Shown: positions 41,860 through 50,990 of the stretch, piece after piece | Position numbering within the stretch: the stretch's first letter is position 1 | How the letters are laid out: each line of letters begins with the position of its first letter | Assembly: GCA_050633465.1 (NCBI GenBank) | Contig: JBOEGO010000002.1 | Span: forward strand, 310,001-374,000 | Origin: UBA3069 sp050633465 | GTDB taxonomy: Bacteria > Pseudomonadota > Alphaproteobacteria > Rhodobacterales > Rhodobacteraceae | Direction: 5' to 3' | DNA length: 64,000 nucleotides | The notes under the pieces: generated by a model | Database searches by the model: none | Told to the model about the DNA's origin: nothing | Seen by the model: only the letters and a program-made list of their open reading frames with translations | Program-made: the position numbers and the translations under genes

Positions 41860-42942
41860 ATGGCTTTGCCGGTCAGGGACCAGATGAAATATTGGGGCGT
41901 TGCGGCGGCGGTGTTTGTGCTGGCGCTGTGGTATCTGGGCGATGTGATCCTGCCTTTCGTGTTGGGCGGGGCGGTGGCCTATTTCCTTGATCCCGTGGCC
42001 GACCGGCTGGAACGCATGGGCGCGTCGCGCACCATGGCCACGGCCATCATCACCCTTGTGGCGCTGCTGCTGTTCGTCTTGGCCGCGCTGCTGGTCATTC
42101 CGACGCTGATCAACCAATCGGTGCAGTTGTTCGATACATTCCCCAAACTTTTCAACGACTTGCAAACGTTTCTGACCACGCAATTCCCCGACCTGCTCAA
42201 TCAGGAATCCACCCTGTCGCAATCCCTGAAACAGGTCGGCGAAACCGTGCAATCCAAGGGGGGGGAACTGCTCTCGACCCTGTTGGCCTCGGCCTCGTCG
42301 ATCATCAACGTGGTGATGTTGCTGGTGATCGTGCCGGTGGTGGCGTTTTATCTGCTCTATGATTGGGATAATATGGTGGCGCGGATTGATGATATGCTGC
42401 CGCGTGATCACGCGCCCACCATCCGCAAACTGGCGGCTGATATCGACAAAACGCTGGCGTCCTTTATCCGTGGCATGGGCACCGTCTGCCTGATCCTTGG
42501 CACCTATTACGCCATTGCGCTGATGGTGGTGGGGCTGAATTTCGGGCTGGTTGTGGGGGCAATTGCGGGGTTGATCACCTTTATTCCTTATGTCGGCGCG
42601 CTGGTCGGCGGGGCGCTGGCCATCGGGCTGGCGCTGTTCCAGTTCTGGGGCGATTGGGTGTCAATCGGGCTGGTGGCCGGGGTGTTCGCCCTTGGTCAGG
42701 TGATCGAAGGCAATATCCTGACCCCGAAACTGGTGGGCAATTCCGTGGGGCTGCACCCCGTCTGGCTGATCTTTGCCCTGTCGGTGTTTGGCACGCTGTT
42801 CGGCTTTGTCGGTATGCTGGTGGCCGTGCCCCTGGCCGCCGCGCTGGGGGTGATCGCCCGCTTTGCCATCGCCGGATACAAGGAAAGCCGCCTGTATAAA
42901 GGCGTTGATGCCACCGACGGCACGGATGACGCCGGCCAATGA
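41860..42942 (+). CDS. AI-2E family transporter
   Basis: A 360-residue inner-membrane protein with about eight transmembrane segments of the AI-2E/YdiK/PerM family. Typical blocks are PFVLGGAVAYFLDPVADRLE (start of the family domain), FYLLYDWD, GLITFIPYVGALVGG and EGNILTPKLVGNSVGLHPVWL (quoted as EGNILTPKLVGNSVGLHP). Members export small molecules or act in sodium/proton exchange; the quorum-signal role applies to few. It overlaps the hdaA-like gene by 4 bases, so the polyphosphate operon probably starts here or upstream. Confidence 0.93.
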   Translation: MALPVRDQMKYWGVAAAVFVLALWYLGDVILPFVLGGAVAYFLDPVADRLERMGASRTMATAIITLVALLLFVLAALLVIPTLINQSVQLFDTFPKLFNDLQTFLTTQFPDLLNQESTLSQSLKQVGETVQSKGGELLSTLLASASSIINVVMLLVIVPVVAFYLLYDWDNMVARIDDMLPRDHAPTIRKLAADIDKTLASFIRGMGTVCLILGTYYAIALMVVGLNFGLVVGAIAGLITFIPYVGALVGGALAIGLALFQFWGDWVSIGLVAGVFALGQVIEGNILTPKLVGNSVGLHPVWLIFALSVFGTLFGFVGMLVAVPLAAALGVIARFAIAGYKESRLYKGVDATDGTDDAGQ

Positions 42943-43643
42943 CACCACGCCAGTTGAATTTCGATCTGCCCGCCCGCGCGGCGCTGGGTCGCGAGGATTT
43001 CTATGTCTCGCCCGCCAATGCCATGGGTGTCGCCATGATAGAGGGATGGCACACATGGCCCGCGCGCAAACTGGTGCTGTCCGGCCCGGCGGGATCGGGC
43101 AAAACCCACCTTGTGCATGTCTGGGCGGCCTTGTCAGGCGCAACCATCATCAACGCCTGCGATCTGGAAACCGCCGATATTCCGGCGCTGGCCACCACCC
43201 CCGTCGCCATCGAGGACCTGCACGAAATCGCGGGCAACGGCCCCGCCGAACAGGCGCTGTTCCACTTGCACAATCTGGCCCTGGCCGAGGGGCAATCCCT
43301 GCTGTTCACCGCGGAAAAACCCGCCGCGCAATGGGGGCTGTCCCTGCCCGATCTGGCCAGCCGGATGCAGGGCACACAGGCCGCCACCATGGACCAACCC
43401 GACGATATGCTGCTGACCGCGCTGCTGGTCAAACTCTTTGCTGACCGCCAGTTGACCCCCACCACCGATACCGTGCCATACCTTGTCACCCATATGGTGC
43501 GCAGCTTTGATATGGCGCGCCGTCTGGTGGCCGAAATGGATGCGGCTGCGCTGTCGCAAAACCGGCCCCTGAACCGGAAACTGGCAGGGGATGTGCTGCG
43601 CCATCTGGATCAGCCCGATCTGCTGGACAATTCCGGCACCTAG
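42939..43643 (+). CDS. hdaA: DnaA-related protein HdaA
   Basis: A 234-residue protein homologous to the AAA+ domain of DnaA. Walker A is SGPAGSGKTHL; the Walker B strand is VAIEDLHEI. It lacks the C-terminal DNA-binding domain of DnaA. HdaA stimulates ATP hydrolysis by DnaA together with the beta clamp and so limits re-initiation of replication; QLNFDLP near the N-terminus fits the clamp-binding motif. It lies between the AI-2E transporter and ppk genes, the usual place in Rhodobacterales. Confidence 0.9.
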   Translation: MTPRQLNFDLPARAALGREDFYVSPANAMGVAMIEGWHTWPARKLVLSGPAGSGKTHLVHVWAALSGATIINACDLETADIPALATTPVAIEDLHEIAGNGPAEQALFHLHNLALAEGQSLLFTAEKPAAQWGLSLPDLASRMQGTQAATMDQPDDMLLTALLVKLFADRQLTPTTDTVPYLVTHMVRSFDMARRLVAEMDAAALSQNRPLNRKLAGDVLRHLDQPDLLDNSGT

Positions 43644-43691
43644 GCGCAATATTGTCGCACGCCTGTTACACGCCAGACAGATAAGCCCCCC

Positions 43692-45866
43692 ATGACAAAC
43701 GCAGATTTCCTTTCCGCGCCGATGAACGCGCCCGCCGCCCTCCCCGATCTGGATATCACCGGACCGGGGCGTTTTTACAACCGTGAACTCAGCTGGCTGG
43801 GGTTCAACTGGCGCGTCCTCGAAGAGGCGCTGAACCCCCGCGTGCCCCTGCTGGAACGGCTGCGGTTCCTGTCGATTTCCGCCAATAATCTGGATGAATT
43901 CTATACCGTGCGGGTCGCGGGCCTGCGTGAACTGGCCCATGCGGGCAATACCACTCCCGCCGCCGACGGGCTGACCCCCGCCGAACAACTGAACCTGATC
44001 AACGAAGACGCCCGCGCCCTGATGGGCGTGCAACAAAGCAGCTTTAACACCCTGCGCACCCAGATGGAGGAGGAGAACATCTTCCTGCTGGACCGTGACG
44101 GGCTGTCCGATACCGACCGCGCCTTTCTGGGCGAACATTTCCTGTCCAACGTGTTTCCCGTGCTGTCGCCGCTGGCGGTTGATCCGGCGCATCCCTTCCC
44201 CTTTATCCCCAACACCGGCTTTGCCCTTGCCCTGCAACTGGAACGCAAAAAGGACCGCAAAGGACTAAAGGCGCTGCTGCCGATCCCGCAACAGATCGAC
44301 CGCTTTGTCGCCCTGCCCTCGGATGAGGGAACGCATCGCTTCCTCCCGCTCGAGGAACTGCTGCTCCTGCACCTCGACAGCCTGTTCCCCGGCTACAAGC
44401 TAAAAGGCCACTGTGCATTCCGCGTGCTGCGCGACAGCGATCTGGAGGTCGAGGACGAAGCCGAGGATCTGGTGCGCGAATTCGAAACCGCCCTGAAACG
44501 ACGCCGCCGCGGCGAGGTGGTGCGGATGAAAATCACCGCCAACGCCCCCGATGAACTGCGCCATGTGGTGATGAGCGAACTGCACGTCACCCCCGACGAG
44601 GTGATCGAGGTCGACGGCATGATCGGCATCGCCGATGTCAAGGAACTGGTGCTGGACGAACGCCCTGATCTGCTCTGGCCGCATTTCACACCCCGCGTGC
44701 CCGAACGGGTGCAGGATCACGACGGCGATATGTTCGCCGCGATCCAGCAAAAAGACATGCTGCTGCACCACCCCTATGAAACCTTTGATATGGTGGTGCG
44801 TTTCCTGCAACAGGCGGCGCGCGATCCCGATGTGGTGGCGATCAAACAGACGCTCTATCGCACCTCGAAAAATTCACCCATCGTCGAGGCCCTGTGCGAA
44901 GCCGCCGAAGAGGGCAAATCCGTCACCGCCCTGGTCGAGCTGAAAGCCCGCTTTGACGAGGCCGCCAATATCCGCCAGTCCCGCCGGTTGGAACGCTCTG
45001 GCGCGCATGTGGTTTACGGTTTCATGGATTGGAAAACCCACGCCAAAATTTCCACCGTGGTGCGGCGCGAAGGCGACAGATTGGTGACCTATACCCACTA
45101 TGGCACCGGCAATTACCACCCCATCACGGCGAAAATCTATACCGACCTCAGCTTCTTTACCTGCGATGCGGCGCTGGGGCGCGACGCGACCAAGGTGTTC
45201 AACTACCTGTCGGGCTATGCCTTGCCCGAAGCCCTTGAAAACCTTGCGATTTCGCCCCATTCCCTGAAACAGCGGATGCTGGATCTGATCATGGCCGAGG
45301 CCGAGCACGCCCGCGCCGGAAAACCCGCCGCGATCTGGGTGAAAATGAACTCGCTGATCGAACCCGACATGATTGATGCGCTATATGCCGCGTCACAGGC
45401 GGGGGTGCAGATTTCGCTGGTGATCCGTGGCATTTGCGGCATCCGTCCGGGCATCAAGGGCCTGTCGGAAAACATCCGCGTCAAATCCATCGTCGGGCGG
45501 TTTCTGGAACATTCGCGCATCGCCTGTTTTGGCAATGGCCACGGGCTGCCGCATAAAAAATCGCGGGTGTTCATTTCATCCGCCGACTGGATGGGCCGCA
45601 ACCTGAACCGCCGCATTGAAACGCTGGTCGAAATCAACAATGCCACGGTCAAGGCGCAGATCACCGAACAGATCATGGCCGCCAATATGGCCGATGTCGC
45701 GCAAAGCTGGGTGATGAAGCCCGACGGCCATTTCGACCGCGCCACATGGGACGAGGGTGCCTTCGCCTTTAACTGCCACCGGTTTTTCATGGAAAACCCC
45801 TCGCTTTCGGGGCGCGGGTCGGCGGGGGCATCGGATGTGCCAAAACTCACCCATACCGAGGATTGA
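43692..45866 (+). CDS. ppk1: Polyphosphate kinase 1
   Basis: A 724-residue enzyme that polymerises the gamma-phosphate of ATP into polyphosphate. The N-terminal domain starts RFYNRELSWLGFNWRVLEEA. The autophosphorylated histidine is in YTHYGTGNYHP, and the second catalytic histidine is in FLEHSRIACFGNG. The arginine-rich ISLVIRGICGIRPG block that binds phosphate is also present. Length is normal. It is 48 bases behind hdaA and followed by ppx, which degrades the polymer. A form B motif lies 23 bases after the stop. Confidence 0.96.
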   Translation: MTNADFLSAPMNAPAALPDLDITGPGRFYNRELSWLGFNWRVLEEALNPRVPLLERLRFLSISANNLDEFYTVRVAGLRELAHAGNTTPAADGLTPAEQLNLINEDARALMGVQQSSFNTLRTQMEEENIFLLDRDGLSDTDRAFLGEHFLSNVFPVLSPLAVDPAHPFPFIPNTGFALALQLERKKDRKGLKALLPIPQQIDRFVALPSDEGTHRFLPLEELLLLHLDSLFPGYKLKGHCAFRVLRDSDLEVEDEAEDLVREFETALKRRRRGEVVRMKITANAPDELRHVVMSELHVTPDEVIEVDGMIGIADVKELVLDERPDLLWPHFTPRVPERVQDHDGDMFAAIQQKDMLLHHPYETFDMVVRFLQQAARDPDVVAIKQTLYRTSKNSPIVEALCEAAEEGKSVTALVELKARFDEAANIRQSRRLERSGAHVVYGFMDWKTHAKISTVVRREGDRLVTYTHYGTGNYHPITAKIYTDLSFFTCDAALGRDATKVFNYLSGYALPEALENLAISPHSLKQRMLDLIMAEAEHARAGKPAAIWVKMNSLIEPDMIDALYAASQAGVQISLVIRGICGIRPGIKGLSENIRVKSIVGRFLEHSRIACFGNGHGLPHKKSRVFISSADWMGRNLNRRIETLVEINNATVKAQITEQIMAANMADVAQSWVMKPDGHFDRATWDEGAFAFNCHRFFMENPSLSGRGSAGASDVPKLTHTED

Positions 45867-45888
45867 TGCGCGGGATGCCTCCGGCGGA

Positions 45889-45910
45889 GGTATTTCCGGA
45901 ACAATGAAAG
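45889..45910 (+). repeat. Dispersed 22-nt motif, form B (copy 7)
   Basis: Reads GGTATTT-CCG-GAACAATGAAAG, 23 bases after the ppk1 stop and preceded by GCCTCCGGCGGA. Same orientation as ppk1 and ppx. Confidence 0.8.
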
Positions 45911-46028
45911 GCGGGGCGCCCTTGCTGCAACGCAAACTGCCCTTGCGGCAGCGCAGCGTGGTTTCGCCTTGCCCTGCCCGCCCCCCTGTCGCATCGTGAC
46001 GCGCGCAAACGACACAAAGAATGTGACC

Positions 46029-47576
46029 ATGACAGAGATTTCGCAACCGGCTGGCCAACAATGGGGCCCGTTCGGACGCCCGCTGTTCAATGATGCGTCC
46101 TCGCGTGCGCTGGCACGGGTTGGCGTTGTGGATGTTGGCTCCAACTCGGTGCGTTTGGTGGTGTTTGACGGGGCGGCCCGCAGCCCCGCCTATTTCTATA
46201 ATGAAAAAATCATGTGTGGTCTGGGCGCGGGTCTGGGCCAGACCGGTCATTTGAACCCTGACGGGCGCAAACGCGCATTGGCCGCGATGATCCGGTTCAA
46301 GGCACTGGCCGATGGCATGGGCATTTCGCCCCTGACCGCGGTTGCCACCGCCGCCGTGCGCGAGGCCACGGATGGCGATGATTTCCGTCGTGATGTGCTG
46401 CGCGAGACCGGCATCCCCCTATATGTGATCGACGGCGAGGAAGAGGCCCGCCTGTCCGCCCAAGGCGTGTTGCTGGGCTGGCCGGGATCCTACGGTTTGG
46501 TTTGCGATATTGGCGGATCGTCGATGGAGCTGGCCGAAATCAACGGCGGCGAAGTTGGCAAACGCGTGACCTCGCCGCTCGGGCCGTTGAAGCTGCGCGA
46601 CATCAAGGGCGGGCGCAAGGGCCGCCGCGCCCATATAAAACAGGTGATTGACGGGCTGTCGGACCAGATGGGCCCACAAAACAACCGGTTGTTTCTGGTC
46701 GGCGGATCGTGGCGCGCCATTGCCCGCATTGATATGGAACGGCGCGGTTACCCGCTGCATGTGCTGCATGAATACCGCATGACCTCCAAGGGAATTAACG
46801 CGACTATTGATTATATCCGCGCCCATGACGCCGATGAATTGCGCGCCCGCTGTGGCGTATCCTCGGCCCGAATGGCACTGGTGCCCTATGCGATGGATGT
46901 TTTGAAACAGATCATCAAAACATTTAAACCCCGCGATATTGCCGTGTCGTCCTATGGTATACGCGAGGGGCTGCTATACGAGCAAATGCCCCAGCCCCTG
47001 CGCGACCGTGATCCGTTGATTGAAGCCTGCTATTTCGCCGAATCCAAGGATGCCCGTATTCCCGGTTTCGGGCGGCAATTGTTCGATTTCGTATTGCCGC
47101 TGTTCAAATCCCTGCCAAAGGACCGGTTGCGTTTGGTTAAATCCGCCTGCCTGTTGCATGATGTGTCATGGCGCGCCCATCCCGATTACCGCGCCGAAAC
47201 CTGTTTTGACAATTCCACCCGTGCCAATATGGGCGGGCTGAAACATTCCGAACGGGTGTTTTTGGGGCTGGCCCTGTTGCACCGCTATTCCAATTCCCGC
47301 GAAGGCACCCGTTTTCAGGATCTATATACCCTGCTGACCCCGCATGAGATTCACCAAGCCGAAGTCCTGGGCAAAGCCCTGCGTTTCGGCGCGATGCTTT
47401 GGCCGGAAAAGGGCATTCCCATGGGCGAAATCCGCTGGTTTCCAAAGAAAAAGCAGCTTGAATTGCGCCTGTCCCCCGATGGCATCCCCCTGTTTGGCGA
47501 AGTGGCCGAGGCAAGGTTCAAATCCCTCGCCTCGACCCTATCGGCCCAATACCGCGTGATCCATTTGCGCAAATGA
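46029..47576 (+). CDS. ppx: Exopolyphosphatase
   Basis: A 515-residue Ppx/GppA phosphatase of the actin-like ATPase fold, which removes terminal phosphates from polyphosphate or splits pppGpp. Signature strands are GVVDVGSNSVRLVVFDG (phosphate-1), VCDIGGSSMELAEI (phosphate-2) and a C-terminal HD-like helical domain with SACLLHDVSWRAHPD (here an HD pair in a helix). The start at 46029 (MTEISQPA) is used; the open frame extends 20 codons further upstream over an unlikely sequence. It completes the hdaA-ppk-ppx operon. It converges with RTX5, with 4 bases between the stops. Confidence 0.94.
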   Translation: MTEISQPAGQQWGPFGRPLFNDASSRALARVGVVDVGSNSVRLVVFDGAARSPAYFYNEKIMCGLGAGLGQTGHLNPDGRKRALAAMIRFKALADGMGISPLTAVATAAVREATDGDDFRRDVLRETGIPLYVIDGEEEARLSAQGVLLGWPGSYGLVCDIGGSSMELAEINGGEVGKRVTSPLGPLKLRDIKGGRKGRRAHIKQVIDGLSDQMGPQNNRLFLVGGSWRAIARIDMERRGYPLHVLHEYRMTSKGINATIDYIRAHDADELRARCGVSSARMALVPYAMDVLKQIIKTFKPRDIAVSSYGIREGLLYEQMPQPLRDRDPLIEACYFAESKDARIPGFGRQLFDFVLPLFKSLPKDRLRLVKSACLLHDVSWRAHPDYRAETCFDNSTRANMGGLKHSERVFLGLALLHRYSNSREGTRFQDLYTLLTPHEIHQAEVLGKALRFGAMLWPEKGIPMGEIRWFPKKKQLELRLSPDGIPLFGEVAEARFKSLASTLSAQYRVIHLRK

Positions 47577-47580
47577 TCCG

Positions 47581-49422
47581 CTAAAGGATAAAATCATCCA
47601 CCGTCAGCACCACGTTGTTTTCCAGCAGAACCTCGCCATCCTTGCGCCCGTCACCGTCAATATCCAGCGTGATCCATGTGCGGTTATGCGCGTCATGGCG
47701 GTAATTCACCTCTGCCGCGCCAGTGTTGCTGAACCCGTTTAGCCCGATGAATGTGATCCCGCTGGCCATGGCCGACAGGTCAATCAAATCATCGCCCCGG
47801 GTGAAATCCTGCACCCGGTCCACCGTCGCGCCCAGCTCAAGAAAGGTAAAGGCAAACACATCCGCCCCCGCGCCCCCGACCATGCGGTCGGTGCCATGAC
47901 CGCCGTCGATATAATCCGCGCCCGCGCCGCCAAACAGCCGGTCCGCACCGTTATGGCCGCGCAGGCTGTCATCGCCATGCCCGCCCATCAACAGATCATC
48001 GCCCGCATTGCCAAACAGCTGGTCATCCCCCGCATCGCCGCCCAGCCGGTCATTGCCCGAACCGCCGCGCAAAATATCATCGCCGCCGCCGCCGGAAACC
48101 GTGTCCGCGCCGGCACCGGCCACAATCACATTGCGCCCGCCATTGCCGGTGATGCTCAGGTTCAATTCATCCGCAACCAGATCAATATCCGCCGCGCCCA
48201 GCATGATATACTCCTCGACCCCGGAGATCGAAGCCAACCCGTCCAACATATACAACACATCATGCCCGTCGCCTGCATCCAAAACGGCATCACTTTGATC
48301 TATATAGAAAATATCATCAAAATCGCTGCCATCAATGCCGCCTTCGACCCGCCCGCCAATGCCACGATAGGTCGACCCATGCGCAAAAGAGACCTCACCG
48401 CCAATCAGGCCACGGTTCACGATTTCCATCGCTTCATTGCCTGTCGCACCGTATTGGCCGACGTTGCCGGTGATGGTGCCGGTGTTCACCAGCTGCAGGT
48501 TGGCCTCGTATCGCACCGTGACCGACGCCATCGTGCCCGTGTTGATGATCGCCCCCGTGCCGCCACGTGCCGATACCTCGCCGGACACCGTGCCGCTGTT
48601 GCGAAACCCGAAATCCAGCGCGTCGATGGCAAAGGTAACAGCCCCGTCCACCATCCCCGCATTGGTGAAATCATTTGTTGCCATGTCGAAATAGGCCGCG
48701 CCGGCAAACGTGCCTTGATTGTTCACTTCCGCAATGGAGCCAACCCCACCCTGCAGGCTCAGCGCAGTGTATCGCCCCTCTAATGTGCCGGTATTCACGA
48801 TGTTTACCACCTGCCCGTCCATATTGCGATCACTGGTGTAAACGGCCGAACTGTTGCCCCCTAAAATCTGGCCGGAATTGTGCAACACCAGATCACCGTC
48901 GATCACGCCCAGCCCGCTGCTGTTGCCATCAATCAACCCGCGATTGTCCACCGTGGTCGTGCCATGCACGCCATCCTCGTGCAGGATAATAACCCCCGCT
49001 CCATACTGCCAATTGGACCGGATCGTGCCCACATTCACCAGATCGAAACTTTGCACTTCGCTGCGGGCCACAATCGTCGCGTCATAATCGGTTTCGATCA
49101 ACCCGTTGTTGCGAATGGTCGCATTCAGATCGCGCAGCACAATATTGGCCGCATCCAGCGAATGCACATGCCCGGTGCCGCGGATCAACAGATCAACACT
49201 GTCACCACCAACGGGGTCTTCACCTGTCCCCCAGCCCACCATAAAATTCCGGCCTGATTCCAGATGGCCCGCAATGTCGATAGCCGTGTTGCCAGAATCC
49301 CGATCAAGATAAAGCGCAACGCTTTCGGCGGTCAAATCTTCCCCACGCGCCAACACGATCTGGCTGTCCGCGTCAGGAGTTACTGAAAAAACTGTGCTTT
49401 GATCTAGATTGATTTGGGTCAT
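47581..49422 (-). CDS. RTX protein 5: beta-helix repeats plus RTX domain
   Basis: A 613-residue member of the same family as RTX1-4, about 29 kb from the main cluster. It starts MTQINLDQSTVFSVTPDADS. Beta-helix turns include LVNVGTIRSN, VDNRGLIDGN, IVNTGTLEG, LVNTGTITGNV and IVNRGLIGGEV. The linker has DDIFYIDQSD, matching RTX1. About eight RTX nonapeptides follow, then DRVQDFTRGDDLIDL and the end VDDFIL. There is no Sec signal peptide. The ATG at 49422 is chosen by homology of the N-terminus; the longer frame is basic and unlike the family. It converges on ppx and stands alone. Confidence 0.9.
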   Translation of the reverse strand: MTQINLDQSTVFSVTPDADSQIVLARGEDLTAESVALYLDRDSGNTAIDIAGHLESGRNFMVGWGTGEDPVGGDSVDLLIRGTGHVHSLDAANIVLRDLNATIRNNGLIETDYDATIVARSEVQSFDLVNVGTIRSNWQYGAGVIILHEDGVHGTTTVDNRGLIDGNSSGLGVIDGDLVLHNSGQILGGNSSAVYTSDRNMDGQVVNIVNTGTLEGRYTALSLQGGVGSIAEVNNQGTFAGAAYFDMATNDFTNAGMVDGAVTFAIDALDFGFRNSGTVSGEVSARGGTGAIINTGTMASVTVRYEANLQLVNTGTITGNVGQYGATGNEAMEIVNRGLIGGEVSFAHGSTYRGIGGRVEGGIDGSDFDDIFYIDQSDAVLDAGDGHDVLYMLDGLASISGVEEYIMLGAADIDLVADELNLSITGNGGRNVIVAGAGADTVSGGGGDDILRGGSGNDRLGGDAGDDQLFGNAGDDLLMGGHGDDSLRGHNGADRLFGGAGADYIDGGHGTDRMVGGAGADVFAFTFLELGATVDRVQDFTRGDDLIDLSAMASGITFIGLNGFSNTGAAEVNYRHDAHNRTWITLDIDGDGRKDGEVLLENNVVLTVDDFIL

Positions 49423-49509
49423 GATCCACTCGGTAACCTTAATTGATTTCTCCCCGAACCTGCACAGATCACCCCCGTATGGCAACCCGTCAAAACGCCC
49501 GTAACCCGA

Positions 49510-49878
49510 TCACAATTCAATCTCGCCCTGCTCCCCGACCTCGGGCAACAATGGCACCTTGCGGCGCAGTATCACATCGCCATTGGGCAGCATTTCAGGG
49601 GCATGATACTGCGAAATATCGCCCATCCTGCCCATCAAATCCACCATGGCAGGCCCCATTTCATCCACAAACTGGCGGATCATCGGCTCCATTTCTGCGG
49701 CCATGCCACGCAAATCATCCATCGCCGGTTCCATCTCGCGCATCAGCCCGCGCAACAACAGCCGCGCCCCCTCCTCCATCAGGTTCAGACCCTCCCCCTT
49801 ATCGGGCGCGGGGGCATCTTCGGCCCGCACCGGCAGGGCCAACAGGGCGATCACAGCAGCGTAAACAATATATCTCAT
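49510..49878 (-). CDS. Small secreted helical protein (hypothetical)
   Basis: A 122-residue protein with signal peptide (MRYIVYAAVIALLALPVRA). The mature part is helical and methionine-rich (LMREMEPAMDDLRGMAAEMEP in two near-repeats with EMEPxxxxxR) and a C-terminal VILRRKVPLLPEVG. I recognise it as a conserved rhodobacteral protein of unknown function, sometimes labelled AAA+ family in databases; no P-loop or other ATPase motif is present. It would be periplasmic. Monocistronic, upstream of RTX5 on the same strand. Confidence 0.7.
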   Translation of the reverse strand: MRYIVYAAVIALLALPVRAEDAPAPDKGEGLNLMEEGARLLLRGLMREMEPAMDDLRGMAAEMEPMIRQFVDEMGPAMVDLMGRMGDISQYHAPEMLPNGDVILRRKVPLLPEVGEQGEIEL

Positions 49879-49909
49879 ACCCGTATCCTAGCCCGTTTTC
49901 CCCAAAATT

Positions 49910-50941
49910 TTAAGTCGGGAGTTCAATGTCCAATGTCACCGGATAATGGTCCGAGGCAGAAATCAGCGCATCGCGCAATTCCGGCACCGCCCAACAACGC
50001 GGGTCATCCATCGGGTGCCAGATCCGCCACGCGGGCGCCGTCGCCGCCAGTTCCGGCGACAACATGATGTAATCCAGCAAGGCCTGCAAAAACCGCTTTT
50101 GCGGCGCGATGTAAAACCGCGCCGTGCTGGGCAGCGCCGCGCCGGGGCGCAGGGTCAGCGCCTGCGCCGCATGCGGATCAAACAGGCGCGGCACACCCCC
50201 CATCACAATCTCGACCGAAGAGCGCCCGAACAGATGTTCATATTCATCCAACCCCGGACCATCGTTCAAATCGCCCATCACCATCAACGGCTCTTCTGCC
50301 GCCAGATGGTGTTCAATGCGCTGACGCAACCAGATCGCCTGCGCCAGTTGCTTGCGCCGGTTGGCAATGGCCAGCCGCATCACCGCATCGCGCCCATGCG
50401 CCCCATGCGGAGCCTTCGATTTCAAATGCGCCCCGATCATGCGAAACCGGAACCCCGTTGCCAGATGCCGCAACGCCAACTCCAGCGGCGGCTTGGAAAA
50501 ACTGACCAAATCCTCGCTCGCATCAATATCCAGATCAATCCGGAACACCCCGTCAAACCGCGGCGCATCGGGCGACCCCTTCTTGCCTGTGCCCTCGCCC
50601 AGCGGATCATGGCGCGCCTCTAACACATCGGGATCATACAATAATGCAATTTCCTGCTGGGTGTGATTGCCAAACCCCACCACCGCCCGACTGGCGCGCA
50701 AATCAAACTGACGCGCGAAATTCTCCAGCGCAGTCACCGTGCTGCGCCGCCCGTTTTCATCCGGTGCCTCGATCACCATCACCGCATCCGCATCCAGCGC
50801 GGTAAACACAATGCCAAGGCCCGCAATCTGCTCAGCCCGCGTCACATCATGGCGCCCCGACCAGCCGCCATCCTCCAACAAATGCCCCGCATCATCGAAC
50901 AGATTGTTGAACCACTCGACGTTATAGGTGGCAATCCGCAT
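49910..50941 (-). CDS. Endonuclease/exonuclease/phosphatase family protein
   Basis: A 343-residue EEP-fold hydrolase. The N-terminal strand MRIATYNVEWFNNLFD carries the metal-binding Asn, and IEAPDENGR has the conserved Glu. MVMGDLNDGPG is the signature DLND motif, and SDHYPVTLDI near the C-terminus holds the catalytic Asp-His. Members act on phosphodiesters in nucleic acids or phosphoinositides; there is no signal peptide, so it is cytosolic. A form B motif lies between it and the upstream J-domain gene. Confidence 0.92.
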   Translation of the reverse strand: MRIATYNVEWFNNLFDDAGHLLEDGGWSGRHDVTRAEQIAGLGIVFTALDADAVMVIEAPDENGRRSTVTALENFARQFDLRASRAVVGFGNHTQQEIALLYDPDVLEARHDPLGEGTGKKGSPDAPRFDGVFRIDLDIDASEDLVSFSKPPLELALRHLATGFRFRMIGAHLKSKAPHGAHGRDAVMRLAIANRRKQLAQAIWLRQRIEHHLAAEEPLMVMGDLNDGPGLDEYEHLFGRSSVEIVMGGVPRLFDPHAAQALTLRPGAALPSTARFYIAPQKRFLQALLDYIMLSPELAATAPAWRIWHPMDDPRCWAVPELRDALISASDHYPVTLDIELPT

Positions 50942-50949
50942 CGCTTACG

Positions 50950-50971
50950 CTTTCATTGTTCCTAAAATACC
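50950..50971 (-). repeat. Dispersed 22-nt motif, form B (copy 8)
   Basis: Minus strand reads GGTATTT-TAG-GAACAATGAAAG, 20 bases after the J-domain gene stop and 9 bases before the EEP gene start, same orientation as both. Confidence 0.8.
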
Positions 50972-50990
50972 TGAATCGGCCCGCGCATCT

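Noticed and set aside
49510..49878. AAA+ ATPase
   Set aside because: The label is used for relatives in databases as I recall, but there is no P-loop or Walker B and the protein is a short secreted one.
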